A stretch of DNA of 64,000 nucleotides from Pseudomonas wayambapalatensis (GTDB lineage: Bacteria > Pseudomonadota > Gammaproteobacteria > Pseudomonadales > Pseudomonadaceae), in NCBI GenBank assembly GCA_014268975.2, contig CP077096.1, positions 4,811,501 to 4,875,500 on the forward strand, given 5' to 3'. The notes under the pieces were generated by a model that saw nothing but the letters and a program-made list of their open reading frames with translations, was not told the origin of the DNA and did no database searches. This document shows, in pieces, positions 41,400-50,100 of the stretch. Every line of letters starts with the position of its first letter. Position 1 is the first letter of the stretch. The translations under genes and the position numbers were made by a program.

Positions 41400-42258
41400 A
41401 GACAGCCTGCCGATCGGCGAACTGGCCCGGCGCACCGGGGTCAACCCGGTCACCCTAAGGGCCTGGGAGCGACGCTACGGCCTGCTGGTGCCGGAGCGCA
41501 CGCCCAAGGGCCATCGCCTGTACAGCACACAGCATGTCGAGAAGGTGCAGGCGATCCTGCAGTGGTTGGAACGCGGCGCCTCGGTGAGCCAGGTGCGTGA
41601 CCTGCTTGAAAACCGCAGCGAAGCCTCGCCAAGGCTGGAGGGTGACTGGCAAGCGCGCTGCCAGCAACTGGTCGAGGCCATTGCCAATCTCGCCCAACGC
41701 GCGCTGGACCAGCAACTCAACCAGGCCATGGCGCTTTATCCCGCCTCGACTCTGTGCGAGCAACTGCTGCTGCCGCTGCTCGAGCGCCTGGAGCAACGCT
41801 GGCGCAAGCACTTCGACGCCAGCCTCGAGCAGGCCTTCTTCCACACCTGGCTGCGCAGCAAGCTGGGCGCGCGGGTCTACCACGACAACCATTCGCTCGA
41901 GGGGCCGCCGGTACTGCTGGCCACGACCCTTGACGCCCCCTTCGATGCTCAACTGTGGCTCGCCGCCTGGCTGCTCAGCAGCAGCGGTTTTGCCGTGGAG
42001 GTGCTCGAACAACCGGTCGGCGGCAAGCAACTGCTGCACGCGATCGCCCAACTCGCCCCGCGCGCCCTGGTGCTGCACCTGGGGCCGCGCATCGACCTCC
42101 AAGCACTGGCCCCCCTGCGGGATGTAACGCTGACGAAACTCCTCGGGGGCGCCAGTGTCTTCATCCATGAGGAGCGACTGCGCGGCCTGGAACTTCCGGC
42201 GCTGCTGCTCTTCGAGACACCGCAGGGGGCATTGCGCCTGCTTCAGCAATCACGCTGA
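41389..42258 (+). CDS. MerR-family light-response regulator, class II LitR type
   Basis: 289-aa regulator. An N-terminal MerR helix-turn-helix 'LPIGELARRTGVNPVTLRAW' starts near residue 6 and is followed by a cobalamin-domain-like C-terminal half. In B12-dependent CarH/LitR the helical part carries W-x9-EH. Here the matching stretch is 'WRKHFDASLEQAFF', lacking the E-H pair, and the DxHxxG cobalamin motif is absent ('DAPFDAQLW'). That makes it class II LitR (PplR), which needs a separate blue-light LOV protein. It sits between tudS and phrB, so it probably represses its own operon. Confidence 0.85.
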   Translation: MHSEDSLPIGELARRTGVNPVTLRAWERRYGLLVPERTPKGHRLYSTQHVEKVQAILQWLERGASVSQVRDLLENRSEASPRLEGDWQARCQQLVEAIANLAQRALDQQLNQAMALYPASTLCEQLLLPLLERLEQRWRKHFDASLEQAFFHTWLRSKLGARVYHDNHSLEGPPVLLATTLDAPFDAQLWLAAWLLSSSGFAVEVLEQPVGGKQLLHAIAQLAPRALVLHLGPRIDLQALAPLRDVTLTKLLGGASVFIHEERLRGLELPALLLFETPQGALRLLQQSR

Positions 42259-42281
42259 ACCCGACTGTCAGAGATCCTGAG

Positions 42282-43709
42282 ATGCAATTGATCTGGCTGC
42301 GCAGCGATCTGCGCATCAACGACAACACCGCCCTCGCCGCCGCCACCGCACAGGGGCCGACCATTGCCCTGTGGATCGCCAGCCCCGGGCAATGGCAGGC
42401 GCATGACGATGCGCCGAGCAAGGTTGACTTCTGGCTGCGCAACCTGCGCGACCTGCGCCACGCCCTCGAACGCCTGAACATCCCGTTGCTGATCCGCCAT
42501 ACCGACACCTGGCAACAGGTGCCCGAAACCGTGCTCAAGGTTTGCCGCACGCACAAGGTGCAGACCGTGCACTGGAACGACGAGTACGGCGTCAACGAAA
42601 GCCAGCGTGACCGGCGGACCCAATCCTTGCTGGAGCGCTCCGGCGTGACCGCCCGCACACACCTGGATCAGTTGTTCTTCCATCCCGGCACCCTGCTGAC
42701 CAAGGCGGGCCACTATTTCCAGGTCTTCGGCCAGTTTCGCAAGACCTGCCTGGAACATCTGCATCGCAGCCTGCCAACCCTTGCCCAGCCCGTGAAACCA
42801 CAGGCTTCCCTAGGCATCGCCAGCGACCCGATCCCCCGGCACATAGAAGGCTTCGACACGCCCGAGCAGAGCCTGCGCGAGCACTGGCCTGCCGGTGAAG
42901 ACGAAGCCCAGGGCAGGCTGTCGCGCTTCGTCGACGAAACCATCGACGACTACCAGACCCTGCGTGACCTGCCGGCCAGGCCCGGCACCAGCCAGCTCTC
43001 GCCCTACCTTGCCGCCGGTGTGATCTCGCCGCGCCAATGCCTGCACGCCGCACTGTCGAGCAACCGTGGCGAATTCGACAGCGGCAGCCAAGGTGTACGC
43101 ACCTGGATCGACGAGCTGCTCTGGCGCGAGTTCTACAAGCACATCCTGGTGGGCTATCCACAGGTCTCGCGCCACCGCCCCTTCCGCGCCCCCACCGAGG
43201 CTCTGCCCTGGCGTGACGCGCCCGACGATCTCCAGGCGTGGGAACAAGGCCGCACCGGCTTCCCGTTGATCGACGCGGCCATGCGCCAGCTGCTGCATAC
43301 CGGCTGGATGCACAATAGGCTGCGCATGGTCGTAGCCATGTTCCTGAGCAAGAACCTGCTCATCGACTGGCGCAAGGGCGAGCGGCATTTCATGCGACAC
43401 CTGATCGACGGCGACCTGGCGGCAAACAACGGCGGCTGGCAGTGGAGCGCCTCCACCGGCACCGATTCGGTGCCCTATTTCCGGATCTTCAACCCGGTGA
43501 CCCAGTCGCAGCGTTTCGACCCCCAAGGACGCTTCATACGCCATTGGCTACCGGAACTCACTCATCTGGATGACAAATGCATTCATTTGCCTGTGAAATC
43601 TTCCGGACTATTTGATACAAGTGGCTACATCAGCCCGATCGTCGATCTGAACAGCAGCCGCCATCGGGCACTGGCAGCATTCAAGGCGCTACCCGCCTCC
43701 ATCAACTGA
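42282..43709 (+). CDS. phrB: Deoxyribodipyrimidine photolyase
   Basis: 475-aa light-driven DNA repair enzyme splitting cyclobutane pyrimidine dimers. The N-terminal antenna domain begins 'MQLIWLRSDLRINDNTAL'. The FAD domain contains 'GVRTWIDELLWREFYKHIL', 'TGFPLIDAAMRQLLHTGWMH' and 'NNGGWQWSASTGTD', which include the Trp chain and pyrimidine-dimer contacts of class I CPD photolyases. It follows the LitR-type gene by 23 bp and shares its light-inducible operon. Confidence 0.95.
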   Translation: MQLIWLRSDLRINDNTALAAATAQGPTIALWIASPGQWQAHDDAPSKVDFWLRNLRDLRHALERLNIPLLIRHTDTWQQVPETVLKVCRTHKVQTVHWNDEYGVNESQRDRRTQSLLERSGVTARTHLDQLFFHPGTLLTKAGHYFQVFGQFRKTCLEHLHRSLPTLAQPVKPQASLGIASDPIPRHIEGFDTPEQSLREHWPAGEDEAQGRLSRFVDETIDDYQTLRDLPARPGTSQLSPYLAAGVISPRQCLHAALSSNRGEFDSGSQGVRTWIDELLWREFYKHILVGYPQVSRHRPFRAPTEALPWRDAPDDLQAWEQGRTGFPLIDAAMRQLLHTGWMHNRLRMVVAMFLSKNLLIDWRKGERHFMRHLIDGDLAANNGGWQWSASTGTDSVPYFRIFNPVTQSQRFDPQGRFIRHWLPELTHLDDKCIHLPVKSSGLFDTSGYISPIVDLNSSRHRALAAFKALPASIN

Positions 43710-43720
43710 AGGGCATAGCA

Positions 43721-44425
43721 TTGAGTAGTACGCGAAGGTTCTGGGTAACAGGGGCCAGCAATGGAGTAGGCCTCGCCTTGGTCGAACGATTGCTCGAAGA
43801 GGGCCATCGGGTCGCGGCCAGCGGCATGGATTGCCAGGAGCTCGATACCTTGGCCGAGCTGCACGAGGCACGCCTGCTGCGCCTGCCAGCGCACCTGAAC
43901 GAGCTGGTCGGGGCGCAGTCTGCGGCCGAGCAGCTGCAGTCGCACTGGGGGGCACTGGACGTCTTGATCGTCAATGCCGGCACGTGCGATTACCTAGCAA
44001 ACGATCTACCTGCCAACGCGGTAATGGAAGAGATCGTCAGCAGCAACCGGCGCGCCAGCGAGCATGTCCTGGCCAGCGCACTGTCGTTATTGGCCAGAGG
44101 CGACAGGCCACAGGTGATGGCACTGTTCAGCCGCTATTCGACGCTGCAACTGTTTGCGCCAGCGCAGACCCCGGCGGGCCACAACAGCCTGCCCCAGTGG
44201 TTCCGTGAGCAACGCAAGGTCCTCGACGATCTGGCGGTACAGCTTACGGTGGTCGCGCCACAGTCGCTCAAGGCACCGGTCAGCAACAGCATGGCGATAC
44301 CTGAATCCTGGACGGCGCAGAGCGCAGCAGATGAGTTGGCGCGCAGGCTCAAGCACCCACAGGCCGAGTTGGTGCTCGAAGTGCTGGACCCGACCTTGCT
44401 GTGGCCACTGCCCTGGGAAGCCTGA
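43721..44425 (+). CDS. Short-chain dehydrogenase/reductase-like protein
   Basis: 234-aa SDR. Cofactor motif 'FWVTGASNGVGLALVERL' (TGxxxGxG) lies near residue 7, then 'DVLIVNAGTCDYL' (the NAG block). The YxxxK catalytic pair is not clear: around the expected site the sequence reads 'PAGHNSLPQWFREQRKVLDD', so activity may be altered or lost. The start is TTG at 43721, with AAGGG seven bases upstream. It is the last gene of the tudS-litR-phrB operon, 11 bp after phrB. Confidence 0.8.
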   Translation: MSSTRRFWVTGASNGVGLALVERLLEEGHRVAASGMDCQELDTLAELHEARLLRLPAHLNELVGAQSAAEQLQSHWGALDVLIVNAGTCDYLANDLPANAVMEEIVSSNRRASEHVLASALSLLARGDRPQVMALFSRYSTLQLFAPAQTPAGHNSLPQWFREQRKVLDDLAVQLTVVAPQSLKAPVSNSMAIPESWTAQSAADELARRLKHPQAELVLEVLDPTLLWPLPWEA

Positions 44426-44462
44426 AGTAAACCCGGGGCGCTGCACGCCCCGGTGATCCGGG

Positions 44463-44981
44463 TCAGAGCGCCATTCGATAATGCAGCGAATAGCTCTCGA
44501 CCCCATCATTGGGCTGCTTGATCCCGGCGTTGGAGTAGTGGATCGCGCGAACCCCGATCTCGTGCCCACCGGCAAAGCGCAGGCCAAAACCGATGCGGTC
44601 CTCGAACTGGAACGACGAGCCCAGGTCATTGCTTTCCAGCTTGGTCCGTGAGAATGCCGCCACACCGATCCCCGCTTCGATGTAGGGCTTGACTGAGTCC
44701 CCGGCGAACTCGTACACGAACACGGGGGCGAACGACAGGCTGTGATTGCTTGCCCGCTCATCGCCATCCCAGTAGGTGTAGGCACCGTCCCAGTACCCGG
44801 TGATTCGGCCTACGCTGGTCTGCCACCAACTGGCATCCCAGTTCGACTGCAACCCCAGTCGATAGACCATGGTACTGTCGCCAGTCTGCCCCACCGACAA
44901 CGAAACATCAGCCGCCTGTGCCGACACCGCCTGCCCCAATGCCAACGCGGCAACCGCCGCCATTCCAAGCAAATGCCTCAT
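44463..44981 (-). CDS. pagL: Lipid A 3-O-deacylase PagL
   Basis: 172-aa outer-membrane barrel that removes the 3-O acyl chain from lipid A. A signal peptide ends at 'AQAA'. The catalytic residues are present: His148 and Ser150 in 'AIHYSNAGIKQPNDGVE', with Glu162. Strand-forming alternation of aromatics runs through the mature part and the end 'YSLHYRMAL' is barrel-like. It converges on the SDR gene (37 bp) and lies 117 bp from murI, so it is separately expressed. Confidence 0.9.
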   Translation of the reverse strand: MRHLLGMAAVAALALGQAVSAQAADVSLSVGQTGDSTMVYRLGLQSNWDASWWQTSVGRITGYWDGAYTYWDGDERASNHSLSFAPVFVYEFAGDSVKPYIEAGIGVAAFSRTKLESNDLGSSFQFEDRIGFGLRFAGGHEIGVRAIHYSNAGIKQPNDGVESYSLHYRMAL

Positions 44982-45098
44982 GAGCTCGTCCTTCTTCCTG
45001 GTGTTGTTATCAAGTGTCCGCCTGTGAACCAGGCAAAATGATAGAAATCGACATTAGGACGATAGTTCAGCTTGTGTGCGGGAGATTTCAGCTATTTT

Positions 45099-45899
45099 TT
45101 ACAGGTCGAACGCGCTGACCTGTTCTACAGACCCGTACCACAGCACCGGCAGGATTTCGCGAAGGTGCTGCGGCGCAGCGCTACTGTAGAAGGCCGCCTC
45201 GCGTGAAGGCCCCTCGGCAAGCAGGTCGCGGGCGCTCAACAAGCGCTGCAACTGGCGCGCCACCGCAGCGCCCGTGTCGATGATAGCCACATCCGAGGGC
45301 ACCATTTCGGCCAACAGCGGGCGCAGGAAGGGGTAGTGAGTGCATCCGAGGATCAGCGTGTCGCAGCCCGCCGCCAGCAGCGGCTGCACGTACCCCTGCA
45401 GCATTGCACGCAGCTTCGGGCTGCCCAGATCGCCTGTCTCGATCAACTCCACCAGCCCCGGGCACGGCTGGGTCACGACCTGTACATCGCTGGCGAATCG
45501 GTCGAGCAACGCGGCAAATTTAGCGCTCTGCAAGGTGCCGGTGGTGGCCAGGACGCCGACCACGCCGGAGCGTGTCGCCGCGGCGGCCGGCTTGACCGCA
45601 GGTTCCATGCCCACCAACGGCCAATCGGGGTAGCGTTCGCGCAAGTCGGCCACGGCCGCCACGGTCGCGGTATTGCACGCCAGGACCATGGCCTTGGCAC
45701 CGCGAGCATGGAAGAACTCGGCGATGCGCCGGCAGCGCTCACGGATGTAGTCGGGGGATTTCTCGCCATAGGGTACGTGACCGCAATCGGCCACGTAGAG
45801 CAGCGACTCGTTGGGCAGCAAGCGGCGAATCTCGGCGAGCACCGACAAGCCACCGACCCCCGAATCCATCACGCCCACCGGCGCCGAGCGATCAGCCAT
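45099..45899 (-). CDS. murI: Glutamate racemase
   Basis: 266-aa enzyme supplying D-glutamate for peptidoglycan. The two catalytic cysteines are in 'VLACNTATVAA' and 'LILGCTHYPFLRPLL', and 'VGVMDSGVGGLSVLAEI' is the conserved N-terminus. Start at 45899 overlaps the moeB stop by 8 bases, so it ends the hemA-prfA-prmC-moeB-murI operon. Confidence 0.95.
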   Translation of the reverse strand: MADRSAPVGVMDSGVGGLSVLAEIRRLLPNESLLYVADCGHVPYGEKSPDYIRERCRRIAEFFHARGAKAMVLACNTATVAAVADLRERYPDWPLVGMEPAVKPAAAATRSGVVGVLATTGTLQSAKFAALLDRFASDVQVVTQPCPGLVELIETGDLGSPKLRAMLQGYVQPLLAAGCDTLILGCTHYPFLRPLLAEMVPSDVAIIDTGAAVARQLQRLLSARDLLAEGPSREAAFYSSAAPQHLREILPVLWYGSVEQVSAFDL

Positions 45900-46647
45900 G
45901 GCGATCGCCACACACCGTGCAGGCCGGATCACGCTTGACCCGCAGCTCACGCATGCGCGTGCCGAGGGCATCGATCAGCAGCAGGCGGCCCACCAGGGGC
46001 TCGCCGAACCCGGCCAGCAGCTTCAGCGCTTCCAAGGCCTGCAAGCTGCCGACCAGCCCTACCAGAGGACCGATCACGCCGGCTTCGCTGCAGGTCAGCT
46101 CGGCCTCGCTGCCATGGCCATAGAGGCAGTGATAGCAAGGGCTGTAGTCGCGGCGGGGGTCGAACACCGACAACTGCCCTTCCAGGCGAATCGCCGCGCC
46201 GCTCACCAACGGCTTGCCGGCCGCCACGCACGCGGCGTTGACCGACTCACGGGTGGCGAAATTGTCGGAGCAGTCCAGCACCAGGTCCACCGCCGCCACC
46301 GCCGCAGCCAAGGAGTCGTCGTCCAGGGCATGGCGATGGGCGACCAGCGTGACTTCCGGGTTGATCGCCTGCAGGCGCTGCAGCGCCGAATCGACCTTGC
46401 TCATGCCGACGCTGCCGCTGTCATGGAGGACCTGGCGTTGCAGGTTGGTCAGGTCGACCGTGTCGAAGTCGGCCAGGTGCAATTCACCCACGCCGGCAGC
46501 CGCCAGGTAGAGCGCGACCGGCGACCCCAGGCCACCAAGCCCGACCACCAGGGCCTTGCTCTGCTTGAGCCGCAACTGGCCGTCGATGTCGACCTGCGAT
46601 AGCAGGATCTGCCGACTATAGCGCAACAGCTCCTGGTCGCTCAGCAT
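45892..46647 (-). CDS. moeB: Molybdopterin-synthase adenylyltransferase MoeB (HesA/ThiF family)
   Basis: 251-aa E1-like enzyme that adenylates the C-terminus of MoaD (or ThiS) for sulphur transfer. 'LVVGLGGLGSPVALYLAAAG' is the ATP site. 'DNFATRESVNAACV' is the family block, and two Cys pairs, C-Y-H-C and C-T-V-C, bind zinc. Position between prmC and murI is the usual pseudomonad context. Whether MoaD, ThiS or both are the partner cannot be told here. Confidence 0.9.
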   Translation of the reverse strand: MLSDQELLRYSRQILLSQVDIDGQLRLKQSKALVVGLGGLGSPVALYLAAAGVGELHLADFDTVDLTNLQRQVLHDSGSVGMSKVDSALQRLQAINPEVTLVAHRHALDDDSLAAAVAAVDLVLDCSDNFATRESVNAACVAAGKPLVSGAAIRLEGQLSVFDPRRDYSPCYHCLYGHGSEAELTCSEAGVIGPLVGLVGSLQALEALKLLAGFGEPLVGRLLLIDALGTRMRELRVKRDPACTVCGDRHG

Positions 46648-47471
46648 GGCAGGCGCCCCAGGGAAATACGTTCGTGGCCGCCCAGGTCGCGGCGGCTGTC
46701 CACGTCGATGAAACCGCTGCCAACCAGCAGGTCGCGCACGGCGGCCGCCTGGTCGTAGCCATGCTCGAGCAGCAACCAGCCGCCGGGCAACAGGTGCTGC
46801 GGCGCCTGGGCGATGATCAGGCGCAGATCGTCAAGGCCATCGGGGCCGGCCACCAGCGCACTGCTAGGCTCGAAACGCACATCGCCCTCGCTCAGGTGTG
46901 GATCTTCGGCGGCAATGTAGGGCGGGTTGCTGAGGATCAGGTCGAAGCGCTCGTCGGCCAGGGCGTCGAACCAGTGACTGCTGCGCACCTGGACATTCGC
47001 CAGGTGCAGACGCTCGCGGTTGCGCTCGGCCAGAGCCACGGCCTCGTCGATGCGATCGACCGCCGTCACCTGCCAGGCCGGGCACTCGCTCGCCAGGGCC
47101 AGAGCGATGGCGCCGCTGCCGGTGCCAAGATCCAGCACCCGGGCAGGTTTGGCAGGCACCCGTTCGAGCGCGACCTCCACCAGCAGCTCGGTGTCCGGCC
47201 GAGGGATCAGGGTGTGCGGCGCGACTTCAAGGTCGAGCTTCCAGAAGCCCTGCTGACCGAGAATGTACGCCACCGGCTCACCTGCACGACGGCGCTCGAG
47301 AAAAGCCGCGAACGTCTGCGCCGCCTCACTGCTGACGATGCGCTCGGGCCAGGTGTGCAGGTAGCTGCGCGACTTGCCCAAGGCAGCGGACAACAACAAC
47401 TCCGCGTCCAGGCGCTCGGTCGGCGAATCGGGCAATTGCGCGTTGCGCAGCAGGCTGGCGATGATGGTCAT
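46641..47471 (-). CDS. prmC: Peptide chain release factor N5-glutamine methyltransferase
   Basis: 276-aa SAM methyltransferase that methylates the Gln of the GGQ motif in release factors. 'VLDLGTGSGAIALALASE' is motif I and 'LILSNPPYIAAEDPHL' carries the NPPY motif that binds Gln. Its substrate PrfA is encoded directly upstream: the prmC ATG shares a base with the prfA stop. It overlaps moeB by 7 bases. Confidence 0.95.
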   Translation of the reverse strand: MTIIASLLRNAQLPDSPTERLDAELLLSAALGKSRSYLHTWPERIVSSEAAQTFAAFLERRRAGEPVAYILGQQGFWKLDLEVAPHTLIPRPDTELLVEVALERVPAKPARVLDLGTGSGAIALALASECPAWQVTAVDRIDEAVALAERNRERLHLANVQVRSSHWFDALADERFDLILSNPPYIAAEDPHLSEGDVRFEPSSALVAGPDGLDDLRLIIAQAPQHLLPGGWLLLEHGYDQAAAVRDLLVGSGFIDVDSRRDLGGHERISLGRLPC

Positions 47472-48553
47472 CAGTCCCCCAGGGCGGCCAGTTGATCGGC
47501 CTGGTATTCGGCCAGCAAGGGTTCGATCACGGCATCGACGCCACCGGCGAGCACATCGTCGAGGGAGTAGAGCGTCAGGTTGATGCGATGGTCGGTCACC
47601 CGCCCCTGCGGGTAGTTGTAGGTGCGGATGCGCTCGGAGCGGTCGCCCGACCCCACCAGCAGCTTGCGCTCGCTGGCAATCGCATTCTGCGCGGCGCTGG
47701 TCTGCATGTCGTTGAGCTTGGCCGACAGCCAGGACATGGCGCGGGCGCGGTTCTTGTGCTGGGAACGCTCTTCCTGGCACTCGACGACGATACCGGTCGG
47801 CAAGTGGGTGATGCGGATCGCCGAATCGGTCTTGTTCACGTGCTGACCACCGGCACCGGAGGCGCGATAGGTGTCTATGCGCAGGTCGGCCGGGTTGATC
47901 TCGATCGCGGCCTGCTCGTCAGGCTCGGCCAGCACCGCCACGGTGCAGGCGGACGTGTGGATGCGACCCTGCGATTCGGTTTCCGGCACCCGCTGCACGC
48001 GGTGCGCACCAGACTCGAACTTGAGCTTGCCGTATACGCTGTCGCCCTCGACGCGGGCGATGATTTCCTTGTAGCCGCCGTGCTCACCCTCGTTTTCGGA
48101 GAGAATCTCGAGGCGCCAGCCACGCTTCTCGGCGTAGCGCGAGTACATGCGGAACAAATCGCCGGAAAAGATCGCAGCCTCGTCGCCGCCGGTGCCGGCG
48201 CGGATTTCGAGGAACACGTTGCGCCCGTCGTTGGGGTCCTTGGGCAGCAGCATGCGCTGCAACTGCGACTCCAGGACGACGAGTTGCTCCTTGGCGTCGC
48301 GCACTTCCTCCACGGCCATCTCACGCAGGTCCGGGTCGCTGTCCTTGAGCAGCGCCTGGGCGCCCTCCAGATCCTCCTGGACCTTGCACCACTCCTTGTA
48401 GGCGACGAACACCGGCTCGACTTCGGCATATTCACGGGAATAGGCGCGGAAACGGGTCTGGTCGGAAATGACTTCGGCATCACCCAGCAGGGCGGTGAGT
48501 TCTTCGAAGCGGTCCTGGAGGATGTCCAGTTTTTTCAGCAGCGACGCTTTCAT
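47471..48553 (-). CDS. prfA: Peptide chain release factor 1
   Basis: 360-aa factor that reads UAA and UAG. The GGQ motif is in 'RASGAGGQHVNKTDSAIRI', and PxT-type codon recognition lies in the middle region around 'VQRVPETESQGRIHTSAC'. Length is standard. It overlaps hemA by 4 bases (ATGA), the conserved hemA-prfA junction. Confidence 0.97.
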   Translation of the reverse strand: MKASLLKKLDILQDRFEELTALLGDAEVISDQTRFRAYSREYAEVEPVFVAYKEWCKVQEDLEGAQALLKDSDPDLREMAVEEVRDAKEQLVVLESQLQRMLLPKDPNDGRNVFLEIRAGTGGDEAAIFSGDLFRMYSRYAEKRGWRLEILSENEGEHGGYKEIIARVEGDSVYGKLKFESGAHRVQRVPETESQGRIHTSACTVAVLAEPDEQAAIEINPADLRIDTYRASGAGGQHVNKTDSAIRITHLPTGIVVECQEERSQHKNRARAMSWLSAKLNDMQTSAAQNAIASERKLLVGSGDRSERIRTYNYPQGRVTDHRINLTLYSLDDVLAGGVDAVIEPLLAEYQADQLAALGD

Positions 48554-49827
48554 TGCGTGGGTTTGTCCGTCGAGCCCTCGTGGAGGGCAAAGAGTTCCTG
48601 GGCCATGGCCAGCGCATCGACGCGGCCTTCGGCAGAGAGCTTTTTCAGTTGCACGCTGGGCGCGTGCAACAGCTTGTTGGTCAAGCCGCGGGCCAGTTGG
48701 GCGAGTACTTCTTCGGGGTTGCCGCCGTTGGCCAGCAGGCGCTGGGCTTTTTGCAGTTCCTCATCGCGTAGCCGCTCGCTTTGCTGACGGTAGGCCTTGA
48801 GCACGTCCACCGCAGCCAGCTCGCGCAGGCGCGCCATGAAATCATCGGCACCGAGATTGACCAGCTCTTCGGCGGCCTGGGCTGCACCCTGGCGGCTCTT
48901 GAGGTTTTCGGCGACGACCTCGTGCAGATCGTCGACAGTATAAAGGTAGACGTCGTCCAGCTCGCCAACCTGCGGCTCGATGTCCCGCGGCACAGCGATG
49001 TCGACCATGAAGATCGGCTTGTGCCGGCGCTGCTTCAGCGCGCTCTCGACCGCACCCTTGCCAAGAATGGGCAGCTGGCTGGCGGTGGAACTGATGACGA
49101 TATCGCTGTTGGCCAGCTCCTGGGGGATGTCCGCCAGCAGCACGGCATGGGCACCGAACTGCTCGGCGAGGATGCTGGCTCGCTCAAGCGTGCGGTTGGC
49201 GACGACAATCCGCTTGACCCCCTGCTCGTGCAGGTGGCGGGCGACCAGGGTGATGGTTTCACCGGCACCGATCAGCAAGGCCTGGCTGCGGCCCAGGTCG
49301 GCGAAGATCTGCTTGGCCAGGCTGACCGCGGCAAAGGCGACCGAAACCGGGTTCTCACCGATGGCGGTGTCGGTGCGCACCTGCTTGGCGGCACTGAAGG
49401 TGGCCTGGAACAGGCGCCCGAGCAGCGGACCGATGGTGCCGGCCTCGCGGGCCACTGCGTAGGCCGACTTCATCTGGCCGAGGATCTGCGGCTCGCCCAG
49501 CACCAGCGAGTCGAGCCCGGAGGCGACACGCATCATGTGCTTGACCGCATCGTGCTCTTCGTGAACGTAGGCGCTGGCACGCAGTTCGTCGAGGCTCAGG
49601 CGATGGTAGGCGGCCAGCCATTGCAGCACGGCGTCGGCGCTGAGCTGGTCCTGCTCTATATAAAGCTCACTGCGGTTGCAGGTCGACAGGATCGCCGCCT
49701 CGCGGCTGGCGGTCAGTCGGCAGAGCTGCTGCAGGGCATCGACCAGTTGCTCGGGCGTAAACGCCACGCGCTCGCGTACGTCTACCGAGGCAGTCTTGTG
49801 GTTGATACCGAGGGCGAGAAAGGCCAT
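48550..49827 (-). CDS. hemA: Glutamyl-tRNA reductase
   Basis: 425-aa first enzyme of tetrapyrrole synthesis by the C5 pathway, making glutamate-1-semialdehyde. The catalytic Cys lies in 'AILSTCNRSELYIE' near residue 50. The NADPH domain carries 'LIGAGETITLVARHL', followed by the C-terminal dimerisation helix. It is first gene of the hemA-prfA-prmC-moeB-murI operon, with the promoter expected in the 273-bp gap shared with the divergent TPR gene. Confidence 0.96.
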   Translation of the reverse strand: MAFLALGINHKTASVDVRERVAFTPEQLVDALQQLCRLTASREAAILSTCNRSELYIEQDQLSADAVLQWLAAYHRLSLDELRASAYVHEEHDAVKHMMRVASGLDSLVLGEPQILGQMKSAYAVAREAGTIGPLLGRLFQATFSAAKQVRTDTAIGENPVSVAFAAVSLAKQIFADLGRSQALLIGAGETITLVARHLHEQGVKRIVVANRTLERASILAEQFGAHAVLLADIPQELANSDIVISSTASQLPILGKGAVESALKQRRHKPIFMVDIAVPRDIEPQVGELDDVYLYTVDDLHEVVAENLKSRQGAAQAAEELVNLGADDFMARLRELAAVDVLKAYRQQSERLRDEELQKAQRLLANGGNPEEVLAQLARGLTNKLLHAPSVQLKKLSAEGRVDALAMAQELFALHEGSTDKPTQ

Positions 49828-50100
49828 GCAAGGTCGCTGGTTGGGACGGGAAGCCGATAATTGTCCTACTTCGCAGGATTCAGGACAACCACCGTTCGCT
49901 ATTGTCGTGATGAGCCTGGGCTATCTCGAGGCCTACGGATAAGGCGCGAATCAAGGCCCGGCACCTGCCGCAACCAGTTGTGGTAGCGGGCCTGCCCGCC
50001 GAACATCCCGCGCCCGGCGCGGTCACACACTTCGCGGGTGGGTTTGCCCCCGCGCTTGTGTCATCATGCTCCGACCGCCGGTTAGTCCACCAAAGCCTCT

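Noticed and set aside
47471..49827. Frameshift suspicion at the overlapping hemA-prfA-prmC-moeB-murI joints
   Set aside because: Each product has normal length and motifs; overlaps of 1 to 8 bases are usual for this operon.
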